Notes: generated from the sequence alone by a model not told the origin. Counted from the first letter of the stretch, positions 9,408-18,166 are shown. The stretch is 21,403 nt of DNA from Chara braunii (GCA_003427395.1 BFEA01000159.1:1952381-1973783), one strand, 5' to 3'. Made by a program: numbers and translations.

Positions 9408-9768
9408 CATAGCCAAACTTATATTCCCCCTAGCTAACCAGTTAAGACCAAAGCGCGGTCAAACATGAGACCGTTGATGAAACTGAAATCACAATCCCCA
9501 CGCGGCAAGGCTGTGACGCCCCAACCTTACGCCCAGCGCGGCTTTCTGTTCGGAGGAGGATGTGGGCCTGGAAGTGTGACAAGGGGTGTGCCAAGGATTT
9601 TTGGGAAAGTGGGGGTGGAGTCTCAGGTCAGAACTGAGATCTCCTGTGGCAGGGTTTCAGGGGCATAGATGCAATAGGGCTAAGGGCGAATTACTTCCAG
9701 TCTGCGGGCACTCTACGTCGTGCAGCATAAGGCAGATGGCATGCGCGGTGCATTCAAGGCCGTCCGAT
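9408..9768. other. No gene recognised
   Basis: GC-richer sequence following the tandem repeat. Short frames exist on both strands, with no motif I can name. Confidence 0.35.
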
Positions 9769-10443
9769 TCATCTGTTTTGGGGGCGGTGGTTCGGGGAGA
9801 GGTCGAATGGCTGTGATTCTGATGAGTCGGGCCTTTGGGGGCAGCCACGCGGCGTCTGCCGTCGCGCGTTTGGGTTAACCCTCCTGTTTTCAGGGGCTCG
9901 TCGGTTGCCAGGTCGCCGACAATTTCCGCAGGGCGTGCGGGGCCAGTACTCAGTGATGGAATTCCACGGGACAACTGTGAGCTGGTGGTACAGTAGAAGA
10001 AGGGAGGGAAGTTGGTAGCGAAAACGACGAAGCTGGGGGAATATGAAATAGTGGGTGATATCCGAAGTGGGATAATCGAGGCACCTCGGATCGCTGGTCG
10101 TAGCGCAGTGGAACTCCCTGGGGCACAATCGGTTCTCGGTTAGGCAGGGAAATTCCGGGCGTCTCTGTCGGAGACACTCGGTCACCCAAGGGTTGAAATA
10201 CTTTCGATCCCACGACGAGTCTGAGTCCCCTGAGTATGTCATTTTATCATTGCGGTGTGATGGAATTCTTCCACACGCATCTAACCGGTAAGGGGGATTT
10301 CCCGATGTAACATCAGAATTCCCTTCTGTTTGGGTGCGTAGGGGAGGAATTCTCCCCGCCTCCCCGATATCGATGTTGCCAAGTTCGCCAATGGTTACGA
10401 AGCGGCGCACGTGGATACGTGTAGGCTGCGCAGATCCGATCAC
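9769..10443 (-). CDS. Unrecognised 224-codon open frame
   Basis: An uninterrupted minus-strand frame rich in Arg, Pro, Asn and Ser, with stretches such as KYFNPWVTECLRQRRPEFPC and NPNARRQTPRGCPQRP. I recognise no domain, signal peptide or membrane segment. A second minus-strand frame overlaps it (9950-10213), and the region is GC-rich with few stops in any frame, so chance openness is a real possibility. No splice structure or conserved neighbour supports it. Confidence 0.2.
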   Translation of the reverse strand: MIGSAQPTRIHVRRFVTIGELGNIDIGEAGRIPPLRTQTEGNSDVTSGNPPYRLDACGRIPSHRNDKMTYSGDSDSSWDRKYFNPWVTECLRQRRPEFPCLTENRLCPREFHCATTSDPRCLDYPTSDITHYFIFPQLRRFRYQLPSLLLLYHQLTVVPWNSITEYWPRTPCGNCRRPGNRRAPENRRVNPNARRQTPRGCPQRPDSSESQPFDLSPNHRPQNR

Positions 10444-11850
10444 GCTTACTCACATCCCCGCGAGGTATTCGCTTATTCCTGGACAGACCACTACCCAATC
10501 ATCTAATCACTCTGTGATCCCGTATGCAATTGTTCCTGATCACGCAAGATGTAGCAACAACAATAGCTCCAAAGGGGATAACAACAGTGGAGACAGTATT
10601 AATGACTACGCAAAATTCTTACTATACTCATGTCATTGAGTGTATCAAAACGGCAAGCAAAGGGCAAGCAGGGGCAAGGATCAGAAAGGAAGCAACAGAC
10701 ATGACATTCATTCATTCGTCCATTCGACAAAAATAAGATCAAGATCAAACGCAAAACAAGTGTAGGCGGAAACCAAGTCAAGATTCCGAAAACAGAAGAG
10801 AAACGGGCGAATCGTCCTGAGCTGAGATCATAATTTATATACAAAAGCAAGGAGGGAGAAAAGACAAAGAAAACTGCAAATCCACGTCCATCAACCTCCG
10901 CTCCCTCTTTCTCTCTCTTTCTCTCTCCGATGCGGACAGTCCGTTGTCGCGCACCAACCCACGAAGTCGTCACCCCACTTCGTCCTCCCGCACCCGTCAG
11001 GTTCGCCTGCGCCCACTGTCCGTCGTGGCCCGCGTCAACCCCGCGCGTTTGGCACCAGCTCGTCGGGTCGCCCGACTCCCGCTTCAACTCACCTCTTACT
11101 TCGCTTGTGAGCCAACCCTCACTGATCGCGCTACCCCGAGCTTCCAACAACTGGTTAAGAGAGCTATCTAATCGCGCAGCCAAAATTTATAGCGTGCATG
11201 CATGCGCAAAGAACATGGAATTACAAGGACTCAGAAGGAGGTTAGGAGAGGGGCCGCCTACGTTCTGCATGGCCAGATCGCGGCATGGGGGACGTAGCCT
11301 CTCTCCACGCATTGATCCGAGCATGCAGTCCGCGGGCTGGCTAGACACAGCCGGAGAAAGCGAGAGCGGGAAAGACAAAGCACAAGAAGAAAGGATACAG
11401 TTACAATGGCGCCCGCCCAAAATTACAGTTACACACACGATTAAAGGCGCCGACTAATCAGAGTTCCGTTGCAGTCGCACAGAGAAGCGCGTAAGCAAAA
11501 AGCGCTACGCGGCAAAGAAAAAATCCGAATTGCAAAATTCATAAATTCCTGTCTAGTGCAGAAAAAGCGAAAAACACAAATCCCGAAAAGAAGGTTTGAA
11601 ATTCCTGAGAGCCATAGTGGCTCGACAAGATTCGAAAAAGAATTAAAAAAGAAAATTCAAAGGGAGCGAAGCAAGATTCCCGCGCGATGTCCACGCCTAA
11701 AAGTCCAAAAAACGAAACAAAAGGAGCGCCGTCAACATTTATTAATCGCGCGCACGGCAGAGCGCCACTCAAACAGCCAATTGGCCAATCGATCATCCCG
11801 GGCCCCACCCGGGCCTGAACCCAATCATCCGAAAAGTCAACGAAAAAGGA
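10444..11850. other. No gene recognised; overlapping open frames on both strands
   Basis: A 194-codon minus frame (10599-11183) and a 175-codon plus frame (10930-11457) overlap each other. Both run through a CT-rich microsatellite (about 10905-10927), and neither shows a recognisable domain. The stretch changes from GC-rich near 11000 to A-rich near 11500-11700. I see no tRNA, rRNA or snRNA. Confidence 0.4.
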
Positions 11851-12065
11851 CGAAGATGCGAGGACACTGATGCAATTTCCCTTCAATCCAGTTCTCCAGT
11901 AATTGGCCCATCCTTCCCACCTTAGGACCCCTCGTTGCTACCGCGCAGGTAATCGCGAGGTGCAGAAATCGGTTCGTCACAAGGCAGCAAACAATCACGC
12001 TAGCATCCCCGGTGCCAATCCTCAATGCACCACCTGCCCTGCCACATGGCAAATCCTATCTTCTA
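11851..12065 (+). repeat. Possible diverged fragments of the 428-bp repeat
   Basis: GCGAGGACACTGATGC at about 11857 and TGCACCACCTGCCCTGCC then ACATGGCAAA near 12024 match in order the phrases GCGAGGAGACACTGATGC and TGCACTTTCCTGCCCCGCC then ACATGGCAAAACGTATG of the tandem repeat at 8562-9407. The spacing between the two phrases is about 70 bp longer here. Confidence 0.45.
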
Positions 12066-13391
12066 TAGAGCCGCAAGGCCTTCAGTTTGCGACTTCGCAA
12101 ATCGGTAAACCACACATGAGCAATTAACACGTGGCCAGAAAAGGGGTGCGATGAGACCCACCACTCACATGCTGGCCTATGCAGCCCAGTTATCCATCCT
12201 TCACTATCCCATAATCCCACCCCTTCGCGCCACCATCCCACCCTCTGCGTCCCCGCATGATGATAGTCTTCCTGTTTACAAAACATTCCACTCATCCAAC
12301 CCACTCGCCCATGCCCCCGATCAATCCCCAAGAAAGAGAGGAAGGCAAACAAGAGGGGAGGGCGGGGGAAGGGTGGAAGAGACTGCCCATTCACACTTAC
12401 GACTCCGTGAGTACCGTTATCGTTATCTTTGTTGTTGATATTTTTGTTGTCGCCGGCTGTATTGCTGTTGCTATTGTTGTTGTCGCAATCGTTGTCATTC
12501 CCATGCGCGCACATACTGAAGCTCCCTCCTCCCATTCCACTGTCACGCAGAGTGTAAGACTGTAAGTATTGTTGTTGTTGTTGTTCTATGCGACCTGCGC
12601 TACAGACACCGGCAGTTCGTTTTTGTTAGAGAAATTGTTGGTATTGTAGATTTGAGCGATGTAGATGAGATGATTATCGTCGTCACCAGTGTCAGTCTTG
12701 GCGGCATCGTCAGCACTGGTGTTGTTGTTATGAGGGCCAGCCACGATATCGTCATCGTCCTCAAAAAATCGTTCCTCCAACGCGCCGCAAAGACCTTGCC
12801 CCTCCTCAAGCTCCTCGCAGCAGCACCGCATCGAAGCGTGCAATCGTGGCCGATCTGTAAATGCTTCCAAATGGGGGGGCACCGGGGCAGCCCCTCCTCC
12901 AGCCCCCTCACAATCTCTAGCATGGATTGCTGGACACTCCGGATCCACGACATCGACGGCTCCATTCTCTCGGTCACAGTCGTCCACAACTTCGCCACCA
13001 TCTGGCTTAAACGCACCGCACTCGCTTGGGCAGTGCTGAACCACTCGGCAGCTCCTGTCCGCATCTCATTCGAACTCACCATCTCCATCCTCCACTCCGC
13101 TCACACCCCTTCGTATGTTTCACTCCACGTCACACACTACTACACACTCCTAGTGTTGCCCCTCCTTACTGACGTTACCCCAAGAGGTCCACGAATGACA
13201 CGCCATGTGGCATGCACGTGATTAGCGCAGAGGCCACGTCAGAGGACAGGGAGACCTATCCTGACGTGTCGCGCGAGGAGCAGTCCCGGGCCGTGCCGGC
13301 CGGTCCTCGGCGGGAGACCAGGGTGCGAGCAGCCCGTAACGCAGTCCCTTCGATGCAAAATCGAGGGTATGGAGGCTCCTCTTTACTGTTT
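12066..13391. other. No gene recognised; GTT/GTC-rich microsatellite patches
   Basis: GTT-rich runs lie at about 12427-12500 and 12568-12587. Long open frames on both strands (189 codons plus, 152 and 162 codons minus, 12586-13221) overlap each other, which suggests low stop density from composition. No domain is recognised. Confidence 0.4.
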
Positions 13392-13515
13392 GGGATCATT
13401 TCTCAATTTAGTATATATGTCATCCCTGCGCAGGGGCCGTGCTTATCTCCTGTGTATCGTCCCAAATCCCTGCGCAGGGGCCGTGCTAATCTCCTCTGTA
13501 TCGTCCGGAAGGGCT
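13392..13515 (-). pseudogene. U6 snRNA pseudogene with internal duplication
   Basis: On the minus strand this reads as U6: a degenerate 5' end near 13515, a CGATACAGAGG block, GATTAGCACGGCCCCTGCGC, then a second partial block with the same order (CGATACACAGG, ATAAGCACGGCCCCTGCGC). It ends with GGATGACATATATACTAAAT then TGAGAAATGATCCC, matching the U6 3' end. The duplicated 39-bp block lies at 13424-13462 and 13468-13506, offset 44 bp. The segment between the 5' stem and the ACAGAGA region is deleted. No TATA box or plant-type upstream element was seen beyond the 5' end, so it is almost certainly not expressed as U6. Confidence 0.9.
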
Positions 13516-13585
13516 GGTCTGTGAAATTCAGCCTTGGGCACTGGGCCCTTTCTCACCCATCAACGACTGACCAAAGATCCCTGAC

Positions 13586-13632
13586 CTTCTTTTCTTTTCT
13601 TTTCTTTTCTTTTCTTTTCTTCTCTTCTCTTT
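13586..13632 (+). repeat. TTTTC microsatellite
   Basis: About eight TTTTC units followed by TCTTC-type variants, lying about 70 bp beyond the U6 pseudogene 5' end. Confidence 0.9.
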
Positions 13633-14310
13633 AACCACCAGTACCTTTGCCGCTTGGAAAATAGCGGGACTCGCGTAGGCATCCGACCTTTGCAGCGGCC
13701 GAAACGAAACGACGGCCGCCGATCAGATTTATCAACGGTAGTCGTTGTCGGGCCTGACCTCCGGAAATCCAGGCGCTTGGGAAAACTGCCAGCTTTCCCT
13801 ATTTTCCCACGCGGGAAAGGTACTGGTGCTTTTAGAAGAAAAGTCAGCTCATTTGATTACGAACACCAAAAGAGAGGCCCGTAATCTGGGACAAACAACC
13901 CGAGACTATCGCTAAAGAGTGATATATCTTACCCGTTTGTGCCTGCCTACCAATAGGCACGATTGTAGAAGAGGTAGAGTAAGGACTTGGAGGCTTCGTG
14001 GCCCTGAATCTGAAACTTTATCTCAGTTGTCTTTGCCTTGGGCACTGAGCCCTAATAATAAAAGAGAACCGTTTTCTTGTTTAAAAAAAAAAAAAAAAGG
14101 AAATGAAAAAGAGTTTACTGGGGTCTGTACCCAGCTAAGGGGTAGGTGTTGAGGTGAAATGCAGAGACAGCAATTATGGCCAAAACCAGACCGCTGTCCT
14201 TTGTTCTTTTTTTCGCCCCCCTTCAAAACATAGAGTTGGGTCCACTCTCCTGCCCCATGAGCGGTATGAGCCCCGAGGGCCCGAGGGATAGAGACACCCT
14301 ATTTCTGATG
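13633..14310. other. No gene recognised
   Basis: Unrecognised sequence with a 16-bp A tract near 14082-14097. The phrase CCTTGGGCACTGAGCCC near 14036 echoes CCTTGGGCACTGGGCCC near 13533, a weak sign of another dispersed repeat. Confidence 0.4.
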
Positions 14311-14363
14311 GCTCCAGACTGAGTCTATTCGTGGGGAACTGCACCTGCTGGAAAACAGGTCCA
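14311..14363 (+). repeat. Dispersed motif, copy 3
   Basis: GCTCCAGACTGAGTCTATTC then GTGGGGAACTGCACCTGC and TGGAAAACAGGTCCAG match the copies near 7862 and 8433. Confidence 0.7.
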
Positions 14364-14458
14364 GGTCCATCATCCCAGTACTATATAAATGAGAACTTCT
14401 GAAACAATCCATAAAGTCACCCAGCTCCTGCCCTGTGTGGTGTCACAGGCGATGTGAC

Positions 14459-14556
14459 CTCTTCACTCTAGGGCGCCAGAATTACAAGACTACCTAGTGG
14501 TGGTTAACACACCATCAGTCATTCTGTGGCTTCACCCTAGGGCGCCAAAATAGCAA
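14459..14556 (+). repeat. Short direct repeat, about 70 bp apart
   Basis: CTTCACTCTAGGGCGCCAGA near 14460 and CTTCACCCTAGGGCGCCAAA near 14530. The 70-bp spacer shows no recognised content. Confidence 0.6.
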
Positions 14557-15300
14557 TCAGAGGAGCTCATTCTGTAATCCGGCAAAAGATGAAGAAATTC
14601 TAAGCAACATCTCACCCAAAGTCGGAGTGGCAGAGACGATGGACAATACCGGTTGCAGCTTGAAGTCCGTTGTCAGCAACAGTGGACGGTACCGATCGCG
14701 GCACACTGTCAGGTCCGTTGTCTTTCTCCCCTAAGTCGGCGGTTGTCGATGCACTCTGCTTCATCCCTCGATCATCGTACAGGTCATAATTGCAACCACT
14801 CCAATTACGCCATCGTTTTCCGTGTCTATAATTAGCGGGCAAAGCCGCTGGGATTAGGTCCTAATACTTGTATGTACTATGCGCTGATCCTTCCCGTCGA
14901 TGAGCCCCACATCTCTCCCCTTCCTTCCACGGTCAAACAAGGATTACCAACTCTCGTCGGCCAAGATAGGCTCTGGCAGGTGCATGATAGTGCTCCCTTG
15001 AAGCGGTCTCCACCTCAGTGCACGTGCGCTCTATTGCTTCCCCGCCTTCACCACTCCCAACAGCAAGCTCTGGCTAGACAGAGTCACACAGGTAATTCGC
15101 AGCTGCCCCGTGCGATCCCCGGCGCCTGTGCATTGTAAGAGAAACGCTCTAGTAAGAGAAAGTGCTAGGGTTACCGTCTGCGCAAGCACATATATGATAT
15201 CTCAGAAACTGAACATACAACCCGAAAGCCTTTTACCACCGCAGGATCGTAGGATTCCAAGAATCCAAGGGATATATTAATAAAAAAATAAAAGAGAAAA
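14557..15300. other. No gene recognised
   Basis: A TCCGTTGTC phrase repeats near 14667 and 14714. Frames are short and unconvincing, and no RNA gene was seen. Confidence 0.4.
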
Positions 15301-15303
15301 CAA

Positions 15304-15467
15304 CGGCGCAGTCAGGGATTGAGTTTGTAATTCCACTTGAGGCAAAAGGGCCGGTAATGCTGAATGTATGTGACCTACATTTCGGGTCCGGTGGGGTCGC
15401 GTGGGGGTGTGTTGTATTCGCGGGATTGTCTGAAGTGCAATTACAAACTGTTTTCGTGACTGCGCCG
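15304..15467. repeat. Foldback with roughly 38-bp arms
   Basis: The left arm (15304-15342) begins CGGCGCAGTCA and includes GTTTGTAATTCCACTT. The right arm (15431-15467) is its reverse complement, ending TGACTGCGCCG, with a few mismatches and a 2-3 base indel. The loop is about 88 bases and G/T-rich. It differs in sequence from the foldbacks at 2050 and 17247-18499. It may be a MITE or the end pair of a decayed element. Confidence 0.75.
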
Positions 15468-16797
15468 AAGTTACCCCAAAATAAAAATAAGAAAGATGGA
15501 AGCATAAATAATAAATATCAGGTTCTTTTTTACCTTGTGTTTCTTCATTTTCCTTCTTTTTTTTTTTGAAGCATTTGTGTTGCACTTATAACCCCGGGCT
15601 AATGGGTGGACCCCACATGGAAAAGGCTGGGAAAACGCATGTCTGTGGAAATCTGAGCCTGAGGCTGAGAGCATGGAAGCTTTTTTCCCAGAAAAAAAAA
15701 GGCACCCCAGCGCACAGCCACTTCAGTCTACCCTGAAAGAAGATGCTGGGAGCATTACCAGTTCAGCTTTGTCAATCCTTCGGAGTCTGTCGGACTACTT
15801 AGACTCTAGAGTAACTGCTGGGATCACGTGCCCTCCTTTCAGCCCCTCTCAGCCTTGAGGGCTGTCTGACTTTTTCCTCTCAGACTGCTTAACCCAATCT
15901 ACCATGATGTCTGTTCTAATAGCCTGTTTAAACGCTGAAAATAGAGTCCGAGGGCAGGATTTCTTTTGCAGGAAGATCCTGTCTCGTCGAGCCATCCCAA
16001 TTAGGCTCTAATTCTGAATAACTGAGCTATCCTGTTAGACTGGGTAGTTATGCAAAGGAGGAGTCTTGAATCCTGCTTGTGAAGATGAAATCTTTCTGCC
16101 ACGTGGAGGATTCCCCGTGTGCCTGTGTCCACATACCCTGGACACTATCCCAGAATCCCCTTGCGATGATGCATTCCCACCACAGGTGAAGCGAGACTCA
16201 GTCCTCTAGTCACTGTGAGGCTTGTGGACTTGCTGTGCATTTCGTTTTCTATTTCCATACCCTTTTCTGAACACCACAAGGCCGTTGGGGTGCATGGTGC
16301 ATTGGCTGGAGGTGAAGCCATTGCAAGCCCCCCGGCCTTGGTCTCCAGCACACTGAGTATGAGGTGTATTAGGAAAGGCACCCACGTAGCATTGATGCGT
16401 TGGAGCCCCAGCGCCCTGCACCTGCTGTGCCATGAGCAGGAGAGAGCTGTCTGTATTGCCTGTCCAGGACCTTGTGATTGAAGCTTGTAGCCGATCTTCG
16501 ATGTGTATTCCGATAGTGGAATCTCGGAGGTAGAGCCTGTGCTTTCAGACATTTTCCATCCCATCTTCAGCTGCACATCTCTACCTTCCAGTCCTTCATT
16601 GGTTTCTATCCCCCTGTACCACTATAAAGCTGTTACCTTCTGTTGGACCCCGTTTCTGTGTGACTCGTATCTGCTAGACTGCTGCGGCAGTGCTGCCATC
16701 CCTGTGGAGATTTCATCACAGGCTCTCTGAGACTCCCCCTCTGTTCGAATCTTGAGTTCCCAAGCTTCCATTCCGTGACCTCCACCGAGCCATCTCC
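15468..16797. other. No recognised gene; open frames on both strands
   Basis: The longest frame is 143 codons on the minus strand (16145-16576), with an overlapping plus frame (16215-16481). I recognise no domain. The stretch 16633-16797 forms one half of a reading frame that appears to be interrupted by the snRNA composite to its right. Confidence 0.35.
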
Positions 16798-16806
16798 TTT
16801 GACCTT
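16798..16806 (+). repeat. Target-site duplication, left copy
   Basis: TTTGACCTT, identical to 17151-17159 and adjacent to the 3' end of the A-rich tail (minus-strand sense). Confidence 0.8.
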
Positions 16807-16851
16807 CTTTTTTTTGTTTTGTTTTTTTTTGTTTTTTGTTTTTTTGTTTTT
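16807..16851 (-). repeat. A-rich tail of the composite (AnC pattern)
   Basis: On the minus strand, runs of 4-8 A are separated by single C residues and end in AAAAAAAAG next to the target duplication. The tail begins directly after the U2 3' end. Confidence 0.85.
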
Positions 16852-17050
16852 AGGGCCGCGCCCCACTCTGCTGCAGTGCAATACAGAGGCAACGCTGGAA
16901 GGGTCGAGCAGGCAAGCCTACCCATATGACCCCTCCGAAGCCCAGAAAAATTAATTTAATATCGTGTGGTCCGACGGACCACGGATCAGATATTAAACTG
17001 ATCAGAACAGATACTACACTTGATCTTAGCCAAAAGGCCGAGAAAGGTTT
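16852..17050 (-). pseudogene. U2 snRNA copy, full length (retrocopy)
   Basis: The minus strand starts AAACCTTTCTCGGCC (canonical U2 begins AUACC) and continues TTTTGGCTAAGATCAAGTG. The branch-site recognition core GTAGTA is complementary to 17012-17017. The rest follows U2 order: stem IIa and IIb sequences, a CACGATATTAAATTAATTTT Sm-type region, the TAGGCTTGCCT loop, and TTGCACTGCAGCAGAGTGGG at the 3' stem. The length of about 198 fits plant U2. U2 pairs with the branch point and with U6. Sequence conservation is high, but linkage to the tail and the missing promoter mark it as a retrocopy rather than an active gene. Expression from a neighbouring promoter cannot be excluded. Confidence 0.9.
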
Positions 17051-17148
17051 TGGACCATTTCTCGATTTATGCGTGTCATCCTTGAAAGCGCAGGGGCCAT
17101 GCTAATCTTCTCTGTGTCGTTCCAATTTTAACGGATGTCCCGAAGGAC
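17051..17148 (-). pseudogene. U6 snRNA copy, full length (retrocopy)
   Basis: The minus strand begins GTCCTTCGGGACATCCG (one base shorter on each side of the 5' stem than usual), then AAAATTGGAACGACACAGAG. The intact ACAGAGA box corresponds to 17109-17115 and the AGC triad to 17101-17103. It ends with AAATCGAGAAATGGTCCA, lacking only the terminal A/U run. There is one 4-base insertion (GCGC, TTTC, AAGGATG) and a few substitutions. Catalytic motifs are intact, but the 3' end is fused to U2 without the oligo-U that pol III needs for termination. Upstream I see no clear TATA box or GTCCCACATCG-type element at the right spacing. Confidence 0.93.
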
Positions 17149-17150
17149 CA

Positions 17151-17159
17151 TTTGACCTT
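17151..17159 (+). repeat. Target-site duplication, right copy
   Basis: TTTGACCTT, identical to 16798-16806, two bases beyond the U6 5' end. Confidence 0.8.
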
Positions 17160-17246
17160 TTCGATTCTGAAGATTGAGGAATCATCGGTGGGGTCCTTAT
17201 ACCCCTGAAATTCGGAAGGTAGCCTCATGTTCATCGTATCGGACCC

Positions 17247-17426
17247 GGGGCCGAGTCCCAGTACCGGTAGCAGCATTGAGTTTCCAAAACGCCTGAATCT
17301 GGACTTGTTTGAGGAGATGTGCAGAAATCGAGCTGAGTTTCCTCAAGGACCTCAACTGCACACCTCCACAAACACGTCCAGATTCAGGCGTTGAGGAAAA
17401 TCAACCCTGCTAGTGGGACTTGCCCC
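17247..17426. repeat. Foldback family, copy A
   Basis: The left arm starts GGGGCCGAGTCCCAG and the right arm ends GGGACTTGCCCC. The inner part of the arms is nearly perfect: ACGCCTGAATCTGGAC near 17289 against GTCCAGATTCAGGCGTT near 17376, followed by paired GTGCAG/CTGCAC. The total is about 180 bp with a loop of about 33. This is the most diverged copy at its outer ends. It lies about 90 bp from the U6-U2 composite. Confidence 0.85.
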
Positions 17427-17510
17427 AGGGAACTTCATTTGTGATTCATTGATGACCAAGGTTTTTATACATTGACGATCAGGGCTCGGTGTGTTCGGGG
17501 GAAAGAGAGT

Positions 17511-17516
<6 letters not shown>

Positions 17517-17549
<33 letters not shown>
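17517..17549 (+). repeat. Poly(A) tract
   Basis: About 33 A residues after GTAGTTT, followed by GACTAGTCTCCGC. It could be the tail of an unrecognised retroposon lying to its left. No flanking duplication is obvious. Confidence 0.85.
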
Positions 17550-17551
<2 letters not shown>

Positions 17552-17692
17552 CTAGTCTCCGCTAGCTGCTCTCTCCGCCGCAGAGGGGCCTTGGTTCGAT
17601 AATTCAATTTCGTTTTCAAAAAAATGAAGGAAAAAAAAAATGTCGAATTCAATTACACAGACATACAGTCCAAATCAGGTCGCCATTCACCA

Positions 17693-17873
17693 GGGGCGAG
17701 GTCCCACTAGCAGATTGGATCCGATTAAGAACGTGAATCTGGACGGGTTCTAAGTGGAGATGCAGAAAAGCAGTTCAATCACAATTTTCTGCTCCTTTCC
17801 GACAAGTACGTCCAGATTCAGGCATTCAATCCACAATCCTCTTTGTGAGTGGCCCGGAGTGGGACCTCGCCCC
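17693..17873. repeat. Foldback family, copy B
   Basis: It has perfect 16-bp terminal inverted repeats, GGGGCGAGGTCCCACT at the left and AGTGGGACCTCGCCCC at the right. An inner arm pair TGAATCTGGAC/GTCCAGATTCA surrounds the loop GCAGAAAAGCAGTTCAATC, which is shared with copy C. The right end merges into a U6-like sequence (from 17874). Confidence 0.88.
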
Positions 17874-17970
17874 AGGACATCCCTTACATTTGGAACGATA
17901 CAAGAGAGAGAGAGAAGATTACCATGGCCCCTGCGCAATCAAGGATGACACGCATTCCACATCACGAAAC
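17874..17970 (+). pseudogene. U6 snRNA fragment fused to foldback copy B
   Basis: The plus strand reads AGGACATCC, then TTTGGAACGATACAAG with the ACAGAGA region expanded into an AG run, then AGAAGATTACCATGGCCCC, TGCGCAATCAAGGATGACAC and GCATTCC. The order matches U6 from the 5' stem to about position 85, with a lost AGC triad (ACC) and a degenerate 3' end. It is surely non-functional. The U6 5' stem position coincides with the foldback terminus. Confidence 0.85.
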
Positions 17971-18113
17971 ATATTATGAATATCGATAAACACAAAAAGG
18001 CGGCTAGAAAAAATAAAAATAAAAAAAATCCGGCAGCTTGGCTCCAATGTTGACGAGGAAAAAAGCAAACGCGGGAAAAGAGCGTTTCTTTTTTTTTCCT
18101 TCCGGCCTAAAAC

Positions 18114-18129
18114 GCTATACACACACAGG

Positions 18130-18166
<37 letters not shown>

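Larger units (their letters stand above)
16798..17159 (-). mobile_element. U6-U2 chimeric retrosequence with A-rich tail and target-site duplication
   Basis: Read on the minus strand, this is a full U6 snRNA copy joined directly to a full U2 snRNA copy and then about 45 bases of A-rich tail broken by single C residues. An exact direct repeat TTTGACCTT (plus strand) lies at 16798-16806 and 17151-17159. It directly abuts the tail on one side and lies 2 bp from the U6 5' end on the other. Known biology: LINE enzymes can copy cellular RNAs by target-primed reverse transcription, and template jumps place U6 at the 5' side of chimeras in mammals and some fungi. Here the 3' partner is itself a snRNA, so both parts are spliceosomal. 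The insertion is about 344 bp. No pol III or snRNA promoter accompanies it. Confidence 0.88.
16633..17276 (-). pseudogene. Unrecognised reading frame split by the snRNA insertion
   Basis: A minus-strand frame starts at ATG 17276 and reads to the duplicated target site as ...SSIFRIEKVK. On the far side of the insertion the same codon phase resumes from KVK as KVKGDGSVEVTEWKLG... and ends at a stop at 16633-16635. The distance between the two target-site copies is 353 bp, and removing it leaves one open frame of about 96 codons. The frame continuity is seen directly. Whether this ever encoded a protein is uncertain: the product is not recognised, and its first codons overlap the arm of the foldback at 17247. 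Confidence 0.25.

Noticed and set aside
13310-13391. Possible U1 snRNA 3' part next to the U6 pseudogene (minus-strand GGGACTGCGTT and CTCGATTTTGCAT)
   Set aside because: Only an 11-base exact match plus a loose second block. No U1 5' part, no tail and no flanking duplication were seen. It could be rechecked with the Rfam U1 model.
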